The notes under the pieces: model-generated
What the model was told of the DNA's origin: nothing
Databases searched by the model: none
The model's input: only the letters and a program-made list of their open reading frames with translations
Position numbers and translations under genes: made by a program
In this document: in pieces, positions 16,538 to 24,736 of the stretch
How the letters are laid out: each line of letters opens with the position of its first letter
Position numbering within the stretch: the first letter of the stretch is position 1
Assembly (NCBI GenBank): GCA_001839685.1
Contig: MLAK01000619.1
Span: forward strand, 64,312 to 89,047
DNA from: Tritrichomonas foetus
Lineage: Eukaryota; Parabasalia; Tritrichomonadida; Tritrichomonadidae
Reading direction: 5' to 3'
Length of the DNA stretch: 24,736 nucleotides

Positions 16538-18238
16538 ATGATCAACCCCGATCAAAGTGATATCGAAAAAATAGTAAGAAGCAACGGCGCATTTTGCAAT
16601 ATTATATTTAACGCAGAGCAAATTTCGAAAACGCAATACAAATCTCCGATTTATCTTTTTCATGACAAAAAAATCCAAATAATTCTTGATTTCAAAGAAA
16701 ACAACATAATGGTATCATTAATTTGCAACGGCGAAGAAAATAAAATGGATGGAATGGAATTCGATTTTTACTTATCGAATCAAAACCCGCTTAAAACCAT
16801 CAAATTCAACCACAAAAATCAACTTCCCTATCAAGTGAACCTAAAATTTGACGATATTAATCAGGATCAAGGATGGTTTTCAAATAATGTTTTTCGTACT
16901 GTTTTAGTAATTAAAGAAGTTAGAAATCATACGAGAGATATACCATTTATTTTTTCAAAAAACAACTCATCAAAAATTGAATGGAAAATAGACAGTTTAT
17001 CTGAATTTCATTCTTCTCAACAATTCCAACTTGGTTTTGCAGATGTTGTATTGATGCTCACAATTGAAGATTCCTTTTATAACTTTTCAATGGCATTTGA
17101 AAACTTCGATGAAAATGGCATTTTAGTGAAATATGTGTTAATTATTCATAATTCAGATGAGATGAAAAACATACGAATTAATGCAGCTGAATGGATTTCT
17201 TTAATGATGACTGAATCAAAGCCAATAGTGTTAAAACAAATTGGAATCAATCAATATACCTCAGAAAACGGATGGATTATTGATGGAGCTCTTCAAATTT
17301 CAATCGAATTTAATAATACCAACCAAAAATTCACAAATTTATTGCAATGTTCAGACAATCACGAAATAACAAAAAGCAAGATAAATAACAATTCAAAAGA
17401 GAAAGAAACGAATGAAATTCAATTTTTCAAATTATCCGATATTGATTATATTCAACTTTCTTTTGAAAATCATGAAAGCTTTACTCAGTTTATTGTCAAT
17501 GATTATAATACTGACATTTTCACACAAAAGTATAAATTAGATGATATATTTTGTACAGTTTCGTTCAATATTGAAAATGGTTTCACTTTTTCTTATGAAA
17601 ATTTCCAACATAATTTTATTGCTTGCGCAAAACTCGAAATTTTAAATAAAGATCAAAATAAAAGTCATTCATTTGAATTCTCAAAACGCCTAACTTTAGA
17701 TGGAAAACGTGAATTTTCAATAACAAAAGGAGTTCCATTTGATAAAAGGAACATTGAATCAGAAGGTTTTTTAATTGATGGAAAAATTGTATCAAAAATT
17801 AAATTCACTAAATATTGTAGTGATGATGAAATAATTTTGAAAAATGATAAAATTTTACGATTTCCTAAAATCAACAATAATGAATATAACGTTAGATTTG
17901 AAATTCCAAAGAATTGTTTAAAATCGCAATTAATTAATCTTCCAACTTTACTTTTAAATAATAAAAAAGTAAAATTACTTTTACACAAAGATGCTCAGGG
18001 TAATTTTTTTTTATTGTCTCATTTTGTAAAATCCTTTGACCATATTGCAATTGTAAATCTAATATTTGAGAATCAAAATAATGAAAAGAATAAATCAATG
18101 AATTGGGATATCTTCAAATCCGAACAAACCGACACATTATTAAAAGATATTACTTATGAGAACCTCACACTGAAAGAATCAGGCTTTTTAAATTCAAATA
18201 ATTGCATTTCTATGCTTTTAAATATAATATATACAACA
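16538..18238 (+). repeat. Four tandem MATH-like modules in the USP7-like protein
   Basis: Four segments end in a similar motif: QGWFSN at 111-116, NGWIID at 244-249, EGFLID at 409-414 and SGFLNS at 548-553. Each motif is followed by a beta strand of about ten residues. The spacings are 133, 165 and 139 residues, close to one MATH/TRAF domain each. The second module also shows the typical opening WKIDSLSEF (149-157). The repeats are strongly diverged, so limits are approximate. Confidence 0.5.
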
Positions 18239-21200
18239 GATTTCCAAAATTACATCAGTTCAGAACCACCTGTCATTAATTATAAATCATTTGATAACTC
18301 ATTTAATACAGAAAAGAATTCAACACATAAGAAAGTTGAAGATTCTTCCCTTTATAAAGTTCCAACGACTTATGCGGGTCTTGTAAATCAAGGTGCCACA
18401 TGTTACATGAATTCAATGTTGCAAGCTTTATTTCATCTTCCTGCATTTCGTCGTGTTGTTTATGGAATGCCAACAACAGGTGCTGAAGATCCCGAAAAGT
18501 CGATTCCATTGAATCTTCAAAGACTATTTTGTGAACTTCAAACATCAAAAGATCCTGTTTCAACTGAACCCCTAACCAAAAGTTTTGGTTGGGGAAGTGA
18601 AGATACTGTAATGCAGCATGATGTTGAAGAATTTGCACGAGTGTTGATAGATAACTTAGATATTAAAATGAAAGGGACTGAACAAGAAAATTCAATATCA
18701 GATTTATTTAAAGGAAAGATGAGACATGCAATTAGATGCAAAAATGTTGATTTTACTTCATACCGTGAAGAAGACTTTTTAGATCTTTCTATTGATGTTG
18801 AAGGTTGTAAAAATCTTACAGAATCATTCAATAAATACATCGCGAAAGAAGAACTGACAGGTGATAATCAATATAGTGCTGAAGGTTTTGGAAAACAAGA
18901 TGCAATAATGTGCGAAGAATTCATTAGTTTTCCAGCTGTTTTGCATCTTCATTTAAGAAGATTCCAATTTGATTATAATACATCACGAATGAGGAAAATT
19001 AATGATTATTTTGAATTCCCAGAACAAATTGACCTAACTCAATTTCTTGCTCATGATGCACCTGATCGAGAAAAGAATAATTTATATGATTTATATGGAG
19101 TTCTTGTACATTCAGGTGGCGTTTACGGTGGACATTATAACGCTTTCCTTCGAACATCAACAGAAAACCAATGGTTTAACTTTAATGATTCCACAGTTAC
19201 GCGTGTTTCTCGTGATCGAGCAATTCACGACAATTATGGAACAGATTCTACTACTTCAACAGCTGCAGTAAATTCATCTTCATTTGATTTTCTTGGTACA
19301 AAGTATGATAGTATTCATCATAATTTACCAGAAACCTCTGGACATAAAAAAACAAACCATTCAGGATTATCAAGTTCAGGTTATATGCTAATTTATGTTC
19401 GTCATGATGATGCACCAATGTTATATAATCCTATACCAAATGATTCTATTCCATCACATCTTCTTGAATACATTAAGCATAATAACGAACACAAGAAATA
19501 TTATTCTCACGAAAGTGCTTACAAAAAGAATGATGAATGTAGAGTGTATTACTTTACTGAAAATGATGTTAAGAAAAATTGTGCCGCAGGACTCAAAGGT
19601 TTTGTACCTGATGAAAAAGTTATGCCATTCATTTCAATTCTCCGATCTGATCCACAAAGTAAAATTTATGAAGATATCAGTAAAAAAACTGGTTTTCAAA
19701 TTGGACGATTTAGAATTCAAAATTGTATTTTTGGGCTATTCCCTTCCAAACCACTTGAATGTAATGCCCAAAAAATTGATAGTTTAATTTCTTATGACAA
19801 TAAAATAAAAGTTTTTATTCAAGAAAAAACTGAAGATGAACCAATTACTTTCCAGGCAAGATTTTACACTATGTTTCTAAAATTCTTTTATCCTGGAAAA
19901 CCATCACCATTGCAATATCTTGGATCTTTGCGATCAGAATATGAAGTCCCAAATTCAAATACAAATATAATAATTAGCAAATGTGTGGATTACATTAACA
20001 AAAAGTTAGGTTTTCCGAAAGATACCAAACTTATTCCTTATACAGAAACTACAACTGGAATCTTTGAATTTTCAAAACAGAACTTTTTAAATACAGAAAA
20101 TTGTCTTATTTTTACTTTTCCTGAAGAAATCCCTAATTATCCAGAAACATGTTATGATTTCACAAACAAGGATTACGAAACTGAAAACAATCAAAAGATT
20201 GACTATCCTCCTAATCAGCAAGACAAGTCTGAAGATACCAATAATTATGATAATGAAAATAAAAATGACGAACATAATACTGTAAAAGTTTATAATGCAT
20301 CAGATTTCTATCGCTCTTTCAACACAAACACTATTCAAGGATATTTAAATGCTAGCAGCATGATTGAATTAGAAATATATACGATTACCAAACAATTCTT
20401 ACCACAATTTAGGGTAAACGCTCCAACCAGAATTACTTTTGATCAAATTCGAGAATTAATTGCCAAAATAAATGAACTTGATTATAATCCGAAATCTGAT
20501 TCGATGCTTTTATTCAATATTAAAAAGTCTGATGGTTTCTATAATGAGAGAATTCGTGCTGAAATGATCGATACAAAATTTTGTTACAAGAGTTTAGATG
20601 CTATTATTCGATTTCAACAGAATTCTAAAAACATCAAACTTTATTACTTTTTCATGAAAAACGTAGAATACGATAAAGCATCCAAAATAAACTTCATTTC
20701 ATGCTCATTTTCGCCTCTCTCCAGTGAATCCAATGCTAACGAATCAAATTCTGATTCAAACACACTTAATAATATAGATGTAAGTATCATTTATCCTTGC
20801 ATCCAAATCTCACTTGAAGACTTCATTGAAAAGTTCCATCAAATTTCTGAAATTGATATTGGAAAAGGACCATTTAGGCTTTTAGCCATTTACAGTCATC
20901 AAATTTATGAATGTTATTCCAAATTAGATGAAATCATTAAATTCCAACCTACTCAAAAATACATCCTTGAAGAAGTTCCACAAGACCAAATCAATATCGA
21001 AACTTCAACTGATTCATTTTTGATAAAAGTATCGTTTAAGGAAGAGAATGACTACCTCCCAAAGGATTATGGCGATCCATTCCTCTTTAAAGTAATTAAA
21101 GATGAGTTATTTTCAGAAACTCTTATTCGATTAAGGAAATATATGAAAGTATCAGAGACAGATCCTTTAGATAATTATCGATTTAAACTGTCTTTACAAG

Positions 21201-21385
21201 CAAATACAAACTTGACATTCAATAAAAAGTATACGGAAATGCTTGACAACATGGTTTTGTTTGATAAATGCTGCCAAGCAGATGAAATGATTATTTTTTC
21301 ACCTTCAAAGGATGATAAGAAGTCTAGTAACATGTTCAAAGCTTCACCTCATTCAAAATCAAATGATGTTAAAATATATAACTAG
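16538..21385 (+). CDS. USP7-like ubiquitin carboxyl-terminal hydrolase (peptidase C19) with four N-terminal MATH-like modules, 1615 aa
   Basis: This is a cysteine deubiquitinase of the USP7/HAUSP type. The catalytic domain spans about 608-956. It has the Cys box GLVNQGATCYMNSMLQALF with C622, SFGWGSEDTVMQHDVEEFAR at 682-701, VLHLHLRRF at 801-809, the His box GGVYGGHYNAF with H866, and FNDS with D884. The catalytic triad is therefore complete and the USP7 switching-loop Trp (W685) is kept. About 35 extra Ser/Thr-rich residues are inserted at about 902-945 before the last strand (GYMLIYVRHD). Residues about 970-1615 follow the USP7 C-terminal ubiquitin-like array in order but are diverged, with an Asn/Asp-rich linker near 1215-1250. 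The N-terminus has 600 residues rather than about 200 and contains four MATH-like modules, each ending in a G-(W/F)-hydrophobic turn. Human USP7 is 1102 residues. The ATG at 16538 is the first in frame. Confidence 0.93.
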   Translation: MINPDQSDIEKIVRSNGAFCNIIFNAEQISKTQYKSPIYLFHDKKIQIILDFKENNIMVSLICNGEENKMDGMEFDFYLSNQNPLKTIKFNHKNQLPYQVNLKFDDINQDQGWFSNNVFRTVLVIKEVRNHTRDIPFIFSKNNSSKIEWKIDSLSEFHSSQQFQLGFADVVLMLTIEDSFYNFSMAFENFDENGILVKYVLIIHNSDEMKNIRINAAEWISLMMTESKPIVLKQIGINQYTSENGWIIDGALQISIEFNNTNQKFTNLLQCSDNHEITKSKINNNSKEKETNEIQFFKLSDIDYIQLSFENHESFTQFIVNDYNTDIFTQKYKLDDIFCTVSFNIENGFTFSYENFQHNFIACAKLEILNKDQNKSHSFEFSKRLTLDGKREFSITKGVPFDKRNIESEGFLIDGKIVSKIKFTKYCSDDEIILKNDKILRFPKINNNEYNVRFEIPKNCLKSQLINLPTLLLNNKKVKLLLHKDAQGNFFLLSHFVKSFDHIAIVNLIFENQNNEKNKSMNWDIFKSEQTDTLLKDITYENLTLKESGFLNSNNCISMLLNIIYTTDFQNYISSEPPVINYKSFDNSFNTEKNSTHKKVEDSSLYKVPTTYAGLVNQGATCYMNSMLQALFHLPAFRRVVYGMPTTGAEDPEKSIPLNLQRLFCELQTSKDPVSTEPLTKSFGWGSEDTVMQHDVEEFARVLIDNLDIKMKGTEQENSISDLFKGKMRHAIRCKNVDFTSYREEDFLDLSIDVEGCKNLTESFNKYIAKEELTGDNQYSAEGFGKQDAIMCEEFISFPAVLHLHLRRFQFDYNTSRMRKINDYFEFPEQIDLTQFLAHDAPDREKNNLYDLYGVLVHSGGVYGGHYNAFLRTSTENQWFNFNDSTVTRVSRDRAIHDNYGTDSTTSTAAVNSSSFDFLGTKYDSIHHNLPETSGHKKTNHSGLSSSGYMLIYVRHDDAPMLYNPIPNDSIPSHLLEYIKHNNEHKKYYSHESAYKKNDECRVYYFTENDVKKNCAAGLKGFVPDEKVMPFISILRSDPQSKIYEDISKKTGFQIGRFRIQNCIFGLFPSKPLECNAQKIDSLISYDNKIKVFIQEKTEDEPITFQARFYTMFLKFFYPGKPSPLQYLGSLRSEYEVPNSNTNIIISKCVDYINKKLGFPKDTKLIPYTETTTGIFEFSKQNFLNTENCLIFTFPEEIPNYPETCYDFTNKDYETENNQKIDYPPNQQDKSEDTNNYDNENKNDEHNTVKVYNASDFYRSFNTNTIQGYLNASSMIELEIYTITKQFLPQFRVNAPTRITFDQIRELIAKINELDYNPKSDSMLLFNIKKSDGFYNERIRAEMIDTKFCYKSLDAIIRFQQNSKNIKLYYFFMKNVEYDKASKINFISCSFSPLSSESNANESNSDSNTLNNIDVSIIYPCIQISLEDFIEKFHQISEIDIGKGPFRLLAIYSHQIYECYSKLDEIIKFQPTQKYILEEVPQDQINIETSTDSFLIKVSFKEENDYLPKDYGDPFLFKVIKDELFSETLIRLRKYMKVSETDPLDNYRFKLSLQANTNLTFNKKYTEMLDNMVLFDKCCQADEMIIFSPSKDDKKSSNMFKASPHSKSNDVKIYN

Positions 21386-21850
21386 GCTGAAAAAATTGAC
21401 AATATCTTTGTAGAAAAATATTTGTTATTCCACATTTTGAAGCGAAAATAGAATATATAGAGAAGAATTCTCTTCTATTTCAATAATATTATAAAAACAT
21501 GTTAAGTTTCTTTCTTTTTTTCTAAACTGGTTCCAAATAATGGAAAGTACGATAAACACAAAAAGTTGTTATTTTCATTCAATAAAACTTTCAGTATTTT
21601 TTCACACATTTTGGACTCAATCTACTTGATCATTGAATTAGTAATGCATCTTATTAGCCATCAGCAAATCGAATCAGTGGAAATGTTACGAAGACAATAT
21701 TATCTCGTTACATTTAACAAATCAATTTGAGATTATCATGATGCATTCAATCTTCCATAAAAACCGTCTGTATATACGTTTAACTTTGATGAGATAAATT
21801 TTCGTTGGCCAATTATAATCAGAAAAAGTGGAAACAAAATTTTAGAAGAA
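21386..21850. other. Intergenic region upstream of coiled-coil gene
   Basis: No gene is seen in these 465 AT-rich bases. TACGTTTA lies at 21775-21782, 68 bases before the ATG at 21851. No perfect TCAYW initiator lies close to that ATG. The nearest similar sequence is AATCAGAAA near 21828, which resembles AATCAGAA directly before the ATG at 4874. Confidence 0.45.
21775..21782 (+). promoter_or_regulatory. TACGTTTA element
   Basis: This copy of the octamer is shared with the upstream regions of the genes at 4874 and 8783. It lies 68 bases before the ATG at 21851. It is part of the recurrent-motif finding and its function is unknown. Confidence 0.3.
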
Positions 21851-22849
21851 ATGCAAAATAATGACCCAGAAACATTTGGAATTCTCGATATTAATCCAAA
21901 TTCAATCACAGAACCACCTTGTTTCACTGAGCCTGCAACACTTGTAGCGCTGAGTAACCTCAAAGTAAATCCATCAGATCTCGTCCCAATTTTCAATCGA
22001 ATCTCAGTCGATCATCAAGAAGAAAACTTTAAAAACAACATTGATTTGGAAATGAAAAGGTTTGATCTCATCCAAAATATCATCAATGAACGAAATCGCA
22101 TTTTAGACTACAACGATATGAAGAAAATTGAAAAGCCTTCGCGTAATATAGAAAAAAAGAAAAAGAAAGGCCGAAGAAAGAACAAACGTAAAAAGAAATC
22201 AAGCGATTCTCCTAACGTGATGTCATATTTGCCACCTCTTAAAAAGCCATCAAAAAATAGGATAAATTCTAATAATAACAGACCAATTTGCGAACCCCCA
22301 CTTCCATCAAATCGACGCTTCAGTCGAAAGGTGCGAGTGCAGCAGCAAGTCTCGCTTGTTGATTTGAAATTAATTGAAGCAGCTGCTCTGAAAAAGCAGA
22401 AAGAAGATCAAAGAATGGCCAGTGCAGAGAAAGCTTTGGAAAGAGTCAAAGAAGTTGAAAAAAGACAAGAAGAAATGAAAAAGCAAAAAGACGAACAAAT
22501 AAAGATTAAAGCTGCACAAAGAATGGAACGTTTAAGAAATCGTCAACTCGCGCTTCAAGAAGAAAAAGATGAAGAAACTCAAAAAACTAAAATGTCGCTT
22601 TTAAAAGAAGAAAGAAAAGTAGCAAAAATTAAACGCAGAAAAATGAAAAAGTTTGAAAAGGAACAAAAATGGAGAGAAAAGAATATTTATGGAACAATAC
22701 AAATTAGAAGACAACCAAATTATGGAAATGATATGAGTGAAAATAACAGTTCAATGTCGCTAATCAGCCAGGCTTCTAATGAGCCAACCGTTTTTGTACC
22801 ACAGCCGCCAAATCATCATCGAAGTGTGAAGAGAAGCCCGAGAATTTAA
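21851..22849 (+). CDS. Basic coiled-coil orphan protein (332 aa)
   Basis: No family is recognised. Residues 1-50 are a mostly hydrophobic and polar segment with short motifs (LVALSNLKVNPSDLVPIF at 31-48) that could be a folded or docking element. Residues 60-95 are helical. Residues 101-116 form a dense Lys/Arg cluster, a strong candidate nuclear-localisation or nucleic-acid- or microtubule-binding patch. Residues 120-165 are Pro/Asn-rich and disordered, with an LPPL motif like that of the protein at 4874. Residues about 168-278 are a long, highly charged Lys/Glu helix, probably a coiled coil or single alpha-helix. The tail is disordered. There is no membrane segment. Such architecture is common among cytoskeleton- and basal-body-associated proteins, but this is inference. 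The stop is TAAA. It converges on the membrane-protein gene ending at 23112. Confidence 0.85.
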   Translation: MQNNDPETFGILDINPNSITEPPCFTEPATLVALSNLKVNPSDLVPIFNRISVDHQEENFKNNIDLEMKRFDLIQNIINERNRILDYNDMKKIEKPSRNIEKKKKKGRRKNKRKKKSSDSPNVMSYLPPLKKPSKNRINSNNNRPICEPPLPSNRRFSRKVRVQQQVSLVDLKLIEAAALKKQKEDQRMASAEKALERVKEVEKRQEEMKKQKDEQIKIKAAQRMERLRNRQLALQEEKDEETQKTKMSLLKEERKVAKIKRRKMKKFEKEQKWREKNIYGTIQIRRQPNYGNDMSENNSSMSLISQASNEPTVFVPQPPNHHRSVKRSPRI

Positions 22850-23111
22850 AAAGATCATTTCGATATAATATGAAAATATTTCGATGATATGTTTGTTAGT
22901 AAATTTTGTATTCCGGTTTTGTAATGTATTATTGTTTTTCGTTAAAGACGATATTATTCGATTCCATAAATGAATTAAGGATAAATCATCAAAATAATTT
23001 AGTATCAACAAAATTAGTTACAAGAAACATAATATAATGATATAAAATTATAGATATAATACATATTCACAATTTAATTACATACAAATTCAAATTAGAT
23101 ATAAATTACAT

Positions 23112-24452
23112 TCAATACATTTTTCCCTCTTCATTCATACAATCATTTTTATGTTGAGAAATTAATGGTTGTGGAGGCAAAATCATTCCTTCCTCCCATT
23201 GAATAAGATTCCCTAAAAACTCATCTGATTTGAAATTAATATCATCAAGGAGACTTTGATCTATCTCTTCAATTTCAAAACTATTTTCACTGATTTGTTG
23301 ATAGAGATTGTAAATATCAACCTTTCGCACACGAAACAGAATTGACAACGCAAATAAAGAAATTGTCCATACAATCACATAAAACATTTCTTGAACCCAC
23401 ATTCCAGTTGCGCCTGAAAGCTCCAATGACATTGCTGCGATACTTGCAGAAAAATAGATGATTATCACATTTTTTAACAATGTAAAAATGCATTGTTTCT
23501 TGCATATTGGTGTTGTCATTGGATCTATTCCTGCACGTGATATAACATACATATGTGCTAAAATATGTTGATCTACATTATGTATTCCATAAATTAGGAT
23601 TCCCCATAAAACTATGAGGAGAAAAGCTGTGAGAGAAAAAGATACAATATTAAAAATATATGAATGAAGACTAGAGTTAAGAGATTGTAACGTGAAATAT
23701 GATGAACAAAATAACATTACTTCAAATATGTCCTTGTTTTTTAAATCTGGAAAAACGATACACCATCCTTTTGCTGATAATATGACAGCAGATAGTGTGA
23801 ATACATCACATACTATTTTTGTGATTTTCATATAAAAATGAATGTTTGTTTTGTTGTCATGTAAATTGTCATGAACAACGACCAAATAACTAAGAATAAG
23901 ATATACAAAAACATGGAACATTGATAGTGTAATAAAATTGTGTAAATTAAGTCGGTATTTGCGATATTTTATCTGATTGACAATCCATGGTAAAAATAAT
24001 ATTGTTGCCACAAAAATCTCAATTGGTAATGATTTCAACATTGGAATACGACGTGAATCTAGAAGTGAATCACCATTTTCAAAATGAACAGTAACATTGT
24101 ATAATGAAAATGTTGTTTTACAAGATATTATGAGTGGACGATATGTTCCACCTTTTTGAACTTCTGCTGAAAATGATCCATCTGTTACATGTGTCTGAAT
24201 TGCTGCACGAATTTTAACAGGATTTCCTTTCAATCGTGAACAAAACTGTGATGCATATTGAAATCTTAAATCTGGAAAGCGACAATACTCAGGGGAATCT
24301 AAAAGTGCAATGAAGTACAAGTTGGGATTTGGATCTTTGAATAATAATTGAACACGAGCACCACTAATCAAACCAGATTCAGGTAACATAACCGAAATAC
24401 TGCTATCATTGACTGCATATGTATGATAAAAAGTCAGTATTCCAAAAATCAT
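23112..24452 (-). CDS. Seven-transmembrane protein with lumenal N-domain, GOST-like (GPR107/GPR180/TMEM145 group), 446 aa
   Basis: An N-terminal hydrophobic stretch (residues 2-13) may be a short signal peptide. Residues 15-140 form a beta-rich, Cys-containing extracellular or lumenal domain (C57, C71, C111). Seven helices follow at about 142-160, 174-193, 210-233, 241-258, 264-290, 321-343 and 350-374, then an acidic cytosolic tail of about 70 residues. The end of helix 3 carries AKGW (227-230), like the (A/T)KG(W/Y) or TGW motif at the same place in GOST-type proteins. These are Golgi and endosomal seven-helix proteins with a Golgi-dynamics-like lumenal domain. The order of lumenal domain, seven helices and acidic tail fits. 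Sequence similarity elsewhere is weak, so this is a fold-level guess. The TCATT initiator 7 bases upstream supports the ATG. It converges on the coiled-coil gene with 262 bases between. Confidence 0.85.
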   Translation of the reverse strand: MIFGILTFYHTYAVNDSSISVMLPESGLISGARVQLLFKDPNPNLYFIALLDSPEYCRFPDLRFQYASQFCSRLKGNPVKIRAAIQTHVTDGSFSAEVQKGGTYRPLIISCKTTFSLYNVTVHFENGDSLLDSRRIPMLKSLPIEIFVATILFLPWIVNQIKYRKYRLNLHNFITLSMFHVFVYLILSYLVVVHDNLHDNKTNIHFYMKITKIVCDVFTLSAVILSAKGWCIVFPDLKNKDIFEVMLFCSSYFTLQSLNSSLHSYIFNIVSFSLTAFLLIVLWGILIYGIHNVDQHILAHMYVISRAGIDPMTTPICKKQCIFTLLKNVIIIYFSASIAAMSLELSGATGMWVQEMFYVIVWTISLFALSILFRVRKVDIYNLYQQISENSFEIEEIDQSLLDDINFKSDEFLGNLIQWEEGMILPPQPLISQHKNDCMNEEGKMY

Positions 24453-24456
24453 TAAG

Positions 24457-24461
24457 AATGA
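24457..24461 (-). promoter_or_regulatory. Initiator (Inr) element TCATT
   Basis: On the minus strand TCATT fits TCA(C/T)(A/T). The +1 A is at 24459, 7 bases before the ATG whose A is at 24452. The same distance is seen for the carrier gene, and 8 bases for the gene at 1053. Confidence 0.5.
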
Positions 24462-24736
24462 ATTTAGATTTTAATGCGAAATAAGAAGATTTTTATTCAT
24501 AAGTTTGTGAACATCGAATAGAAAATTTGATGGTAAATTTTTCGCATAATTTATATATTTATTCTCATTTTTTCCCTAGAATTTCGAAAAATACATCATA
24601 TTGATCATATTATCATTTTACTGCTATTTCAATTTCGAACACAAATATTACTGATAATTGAATCTATCCACTTTTTGTTTGGGTAATAATTTATTCAAAT
24701 CTCGATAATATACCTCCTATATGAAAGGTTTACAAA
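24462..24736. other. Right-hand flank
   Basis: These are AT-rich bases upstream of the membrane-protein gene. No gene, RNA or repeat stands out. A neighbouring gene may begin beyond the window. Confidence 0.5.

Noticed and set aside
1..24736. Mobile elements or viral remnants (Maverick/Polinton, transposase, integrase)
   Set aside because: No transposase, integrase, polymerase or capsid-like frame and no long terminal inverted repeats were found.

Overview
The window most likely comes from a parabasalid (trichomonad) protist, with Tritrichomonas foetus or a close relative the best guess. It is AT-rich and carries long intronless genes. TAA, TAG and TGA are all used as stops. Several start codons have a TCA(C/T)(A/T) initiator a few bases upstream. 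One gene encodes an initiator-binding-domain (IBD) protein, a family I know only from trichomonads. A very highly expressed-looking mitochondrial-carrier gene resembles the hydrogenosomal carrier HMP31. I saw no ACTAACACACAG trichomonad intron motif. No tRNA, rRNA, CRISPR array or intact mobile element was found.

Layout, left to right. 1-1052 is mostly non-coding with a doubtful gene remnant. 1053-4304 (+) is a large orphan helical-solenoid protein. 4874-5440 (+) is a small disordered, proline-rich orphan. 5970-6572 (-) is ribosomal protein eS8. 6954-8054 (+) is a ten-helix drug/metabolite-superfamily transporter. 8229-8783 (-) is a small acidic coiled-coil protein. 9225-10901 (+) is an IBD transcription factor whose C-terminal third reads as an SH2-like domain. 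11032-11564 (+) is a decayed gene. 11689-13035 (-) is an inhibitory-type serpin. 14368-15300 (+) is the mitochondrial carrier. 16538-21385 (+) is a USP7-type deubiquitinase with an unusually long N-terminus of four MATH-like modules. 21851-22849 (+) is a basic coiled-coil orphan. 23112-24452 (-) is a seven-helix membrane protein resembling the GOST/GPR107-GPR180 group.

The genes do not form an operon and orientations are mixed, as expected for compact eukaryotic DNA. The functional themes are transcription control (IBD-SH2), ubiquitin removal (USP7-like), protease inhibition (serpin), hydrogenosomal transport and translation. A shared octamer, TACGTTTA, lies within about 80 bases upstream of the starts of three orphan genes, twice in one of them. 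It may mark co-regulation.

The strongest candidate for something undescribed is the IBD-SH2 fusion at 9225-10901. It joins a trichomonad core-promoter DNA-binding domain to a module that keeps the phosphate-binding Arg and the strand-D His of SH2 domains. This is a STAT-like layout assembled from a lineage-specific DNA-binding domain. Next is the four-MATH USP7 homologue. All family calls were made by eye from the translated sequence, with no database search.
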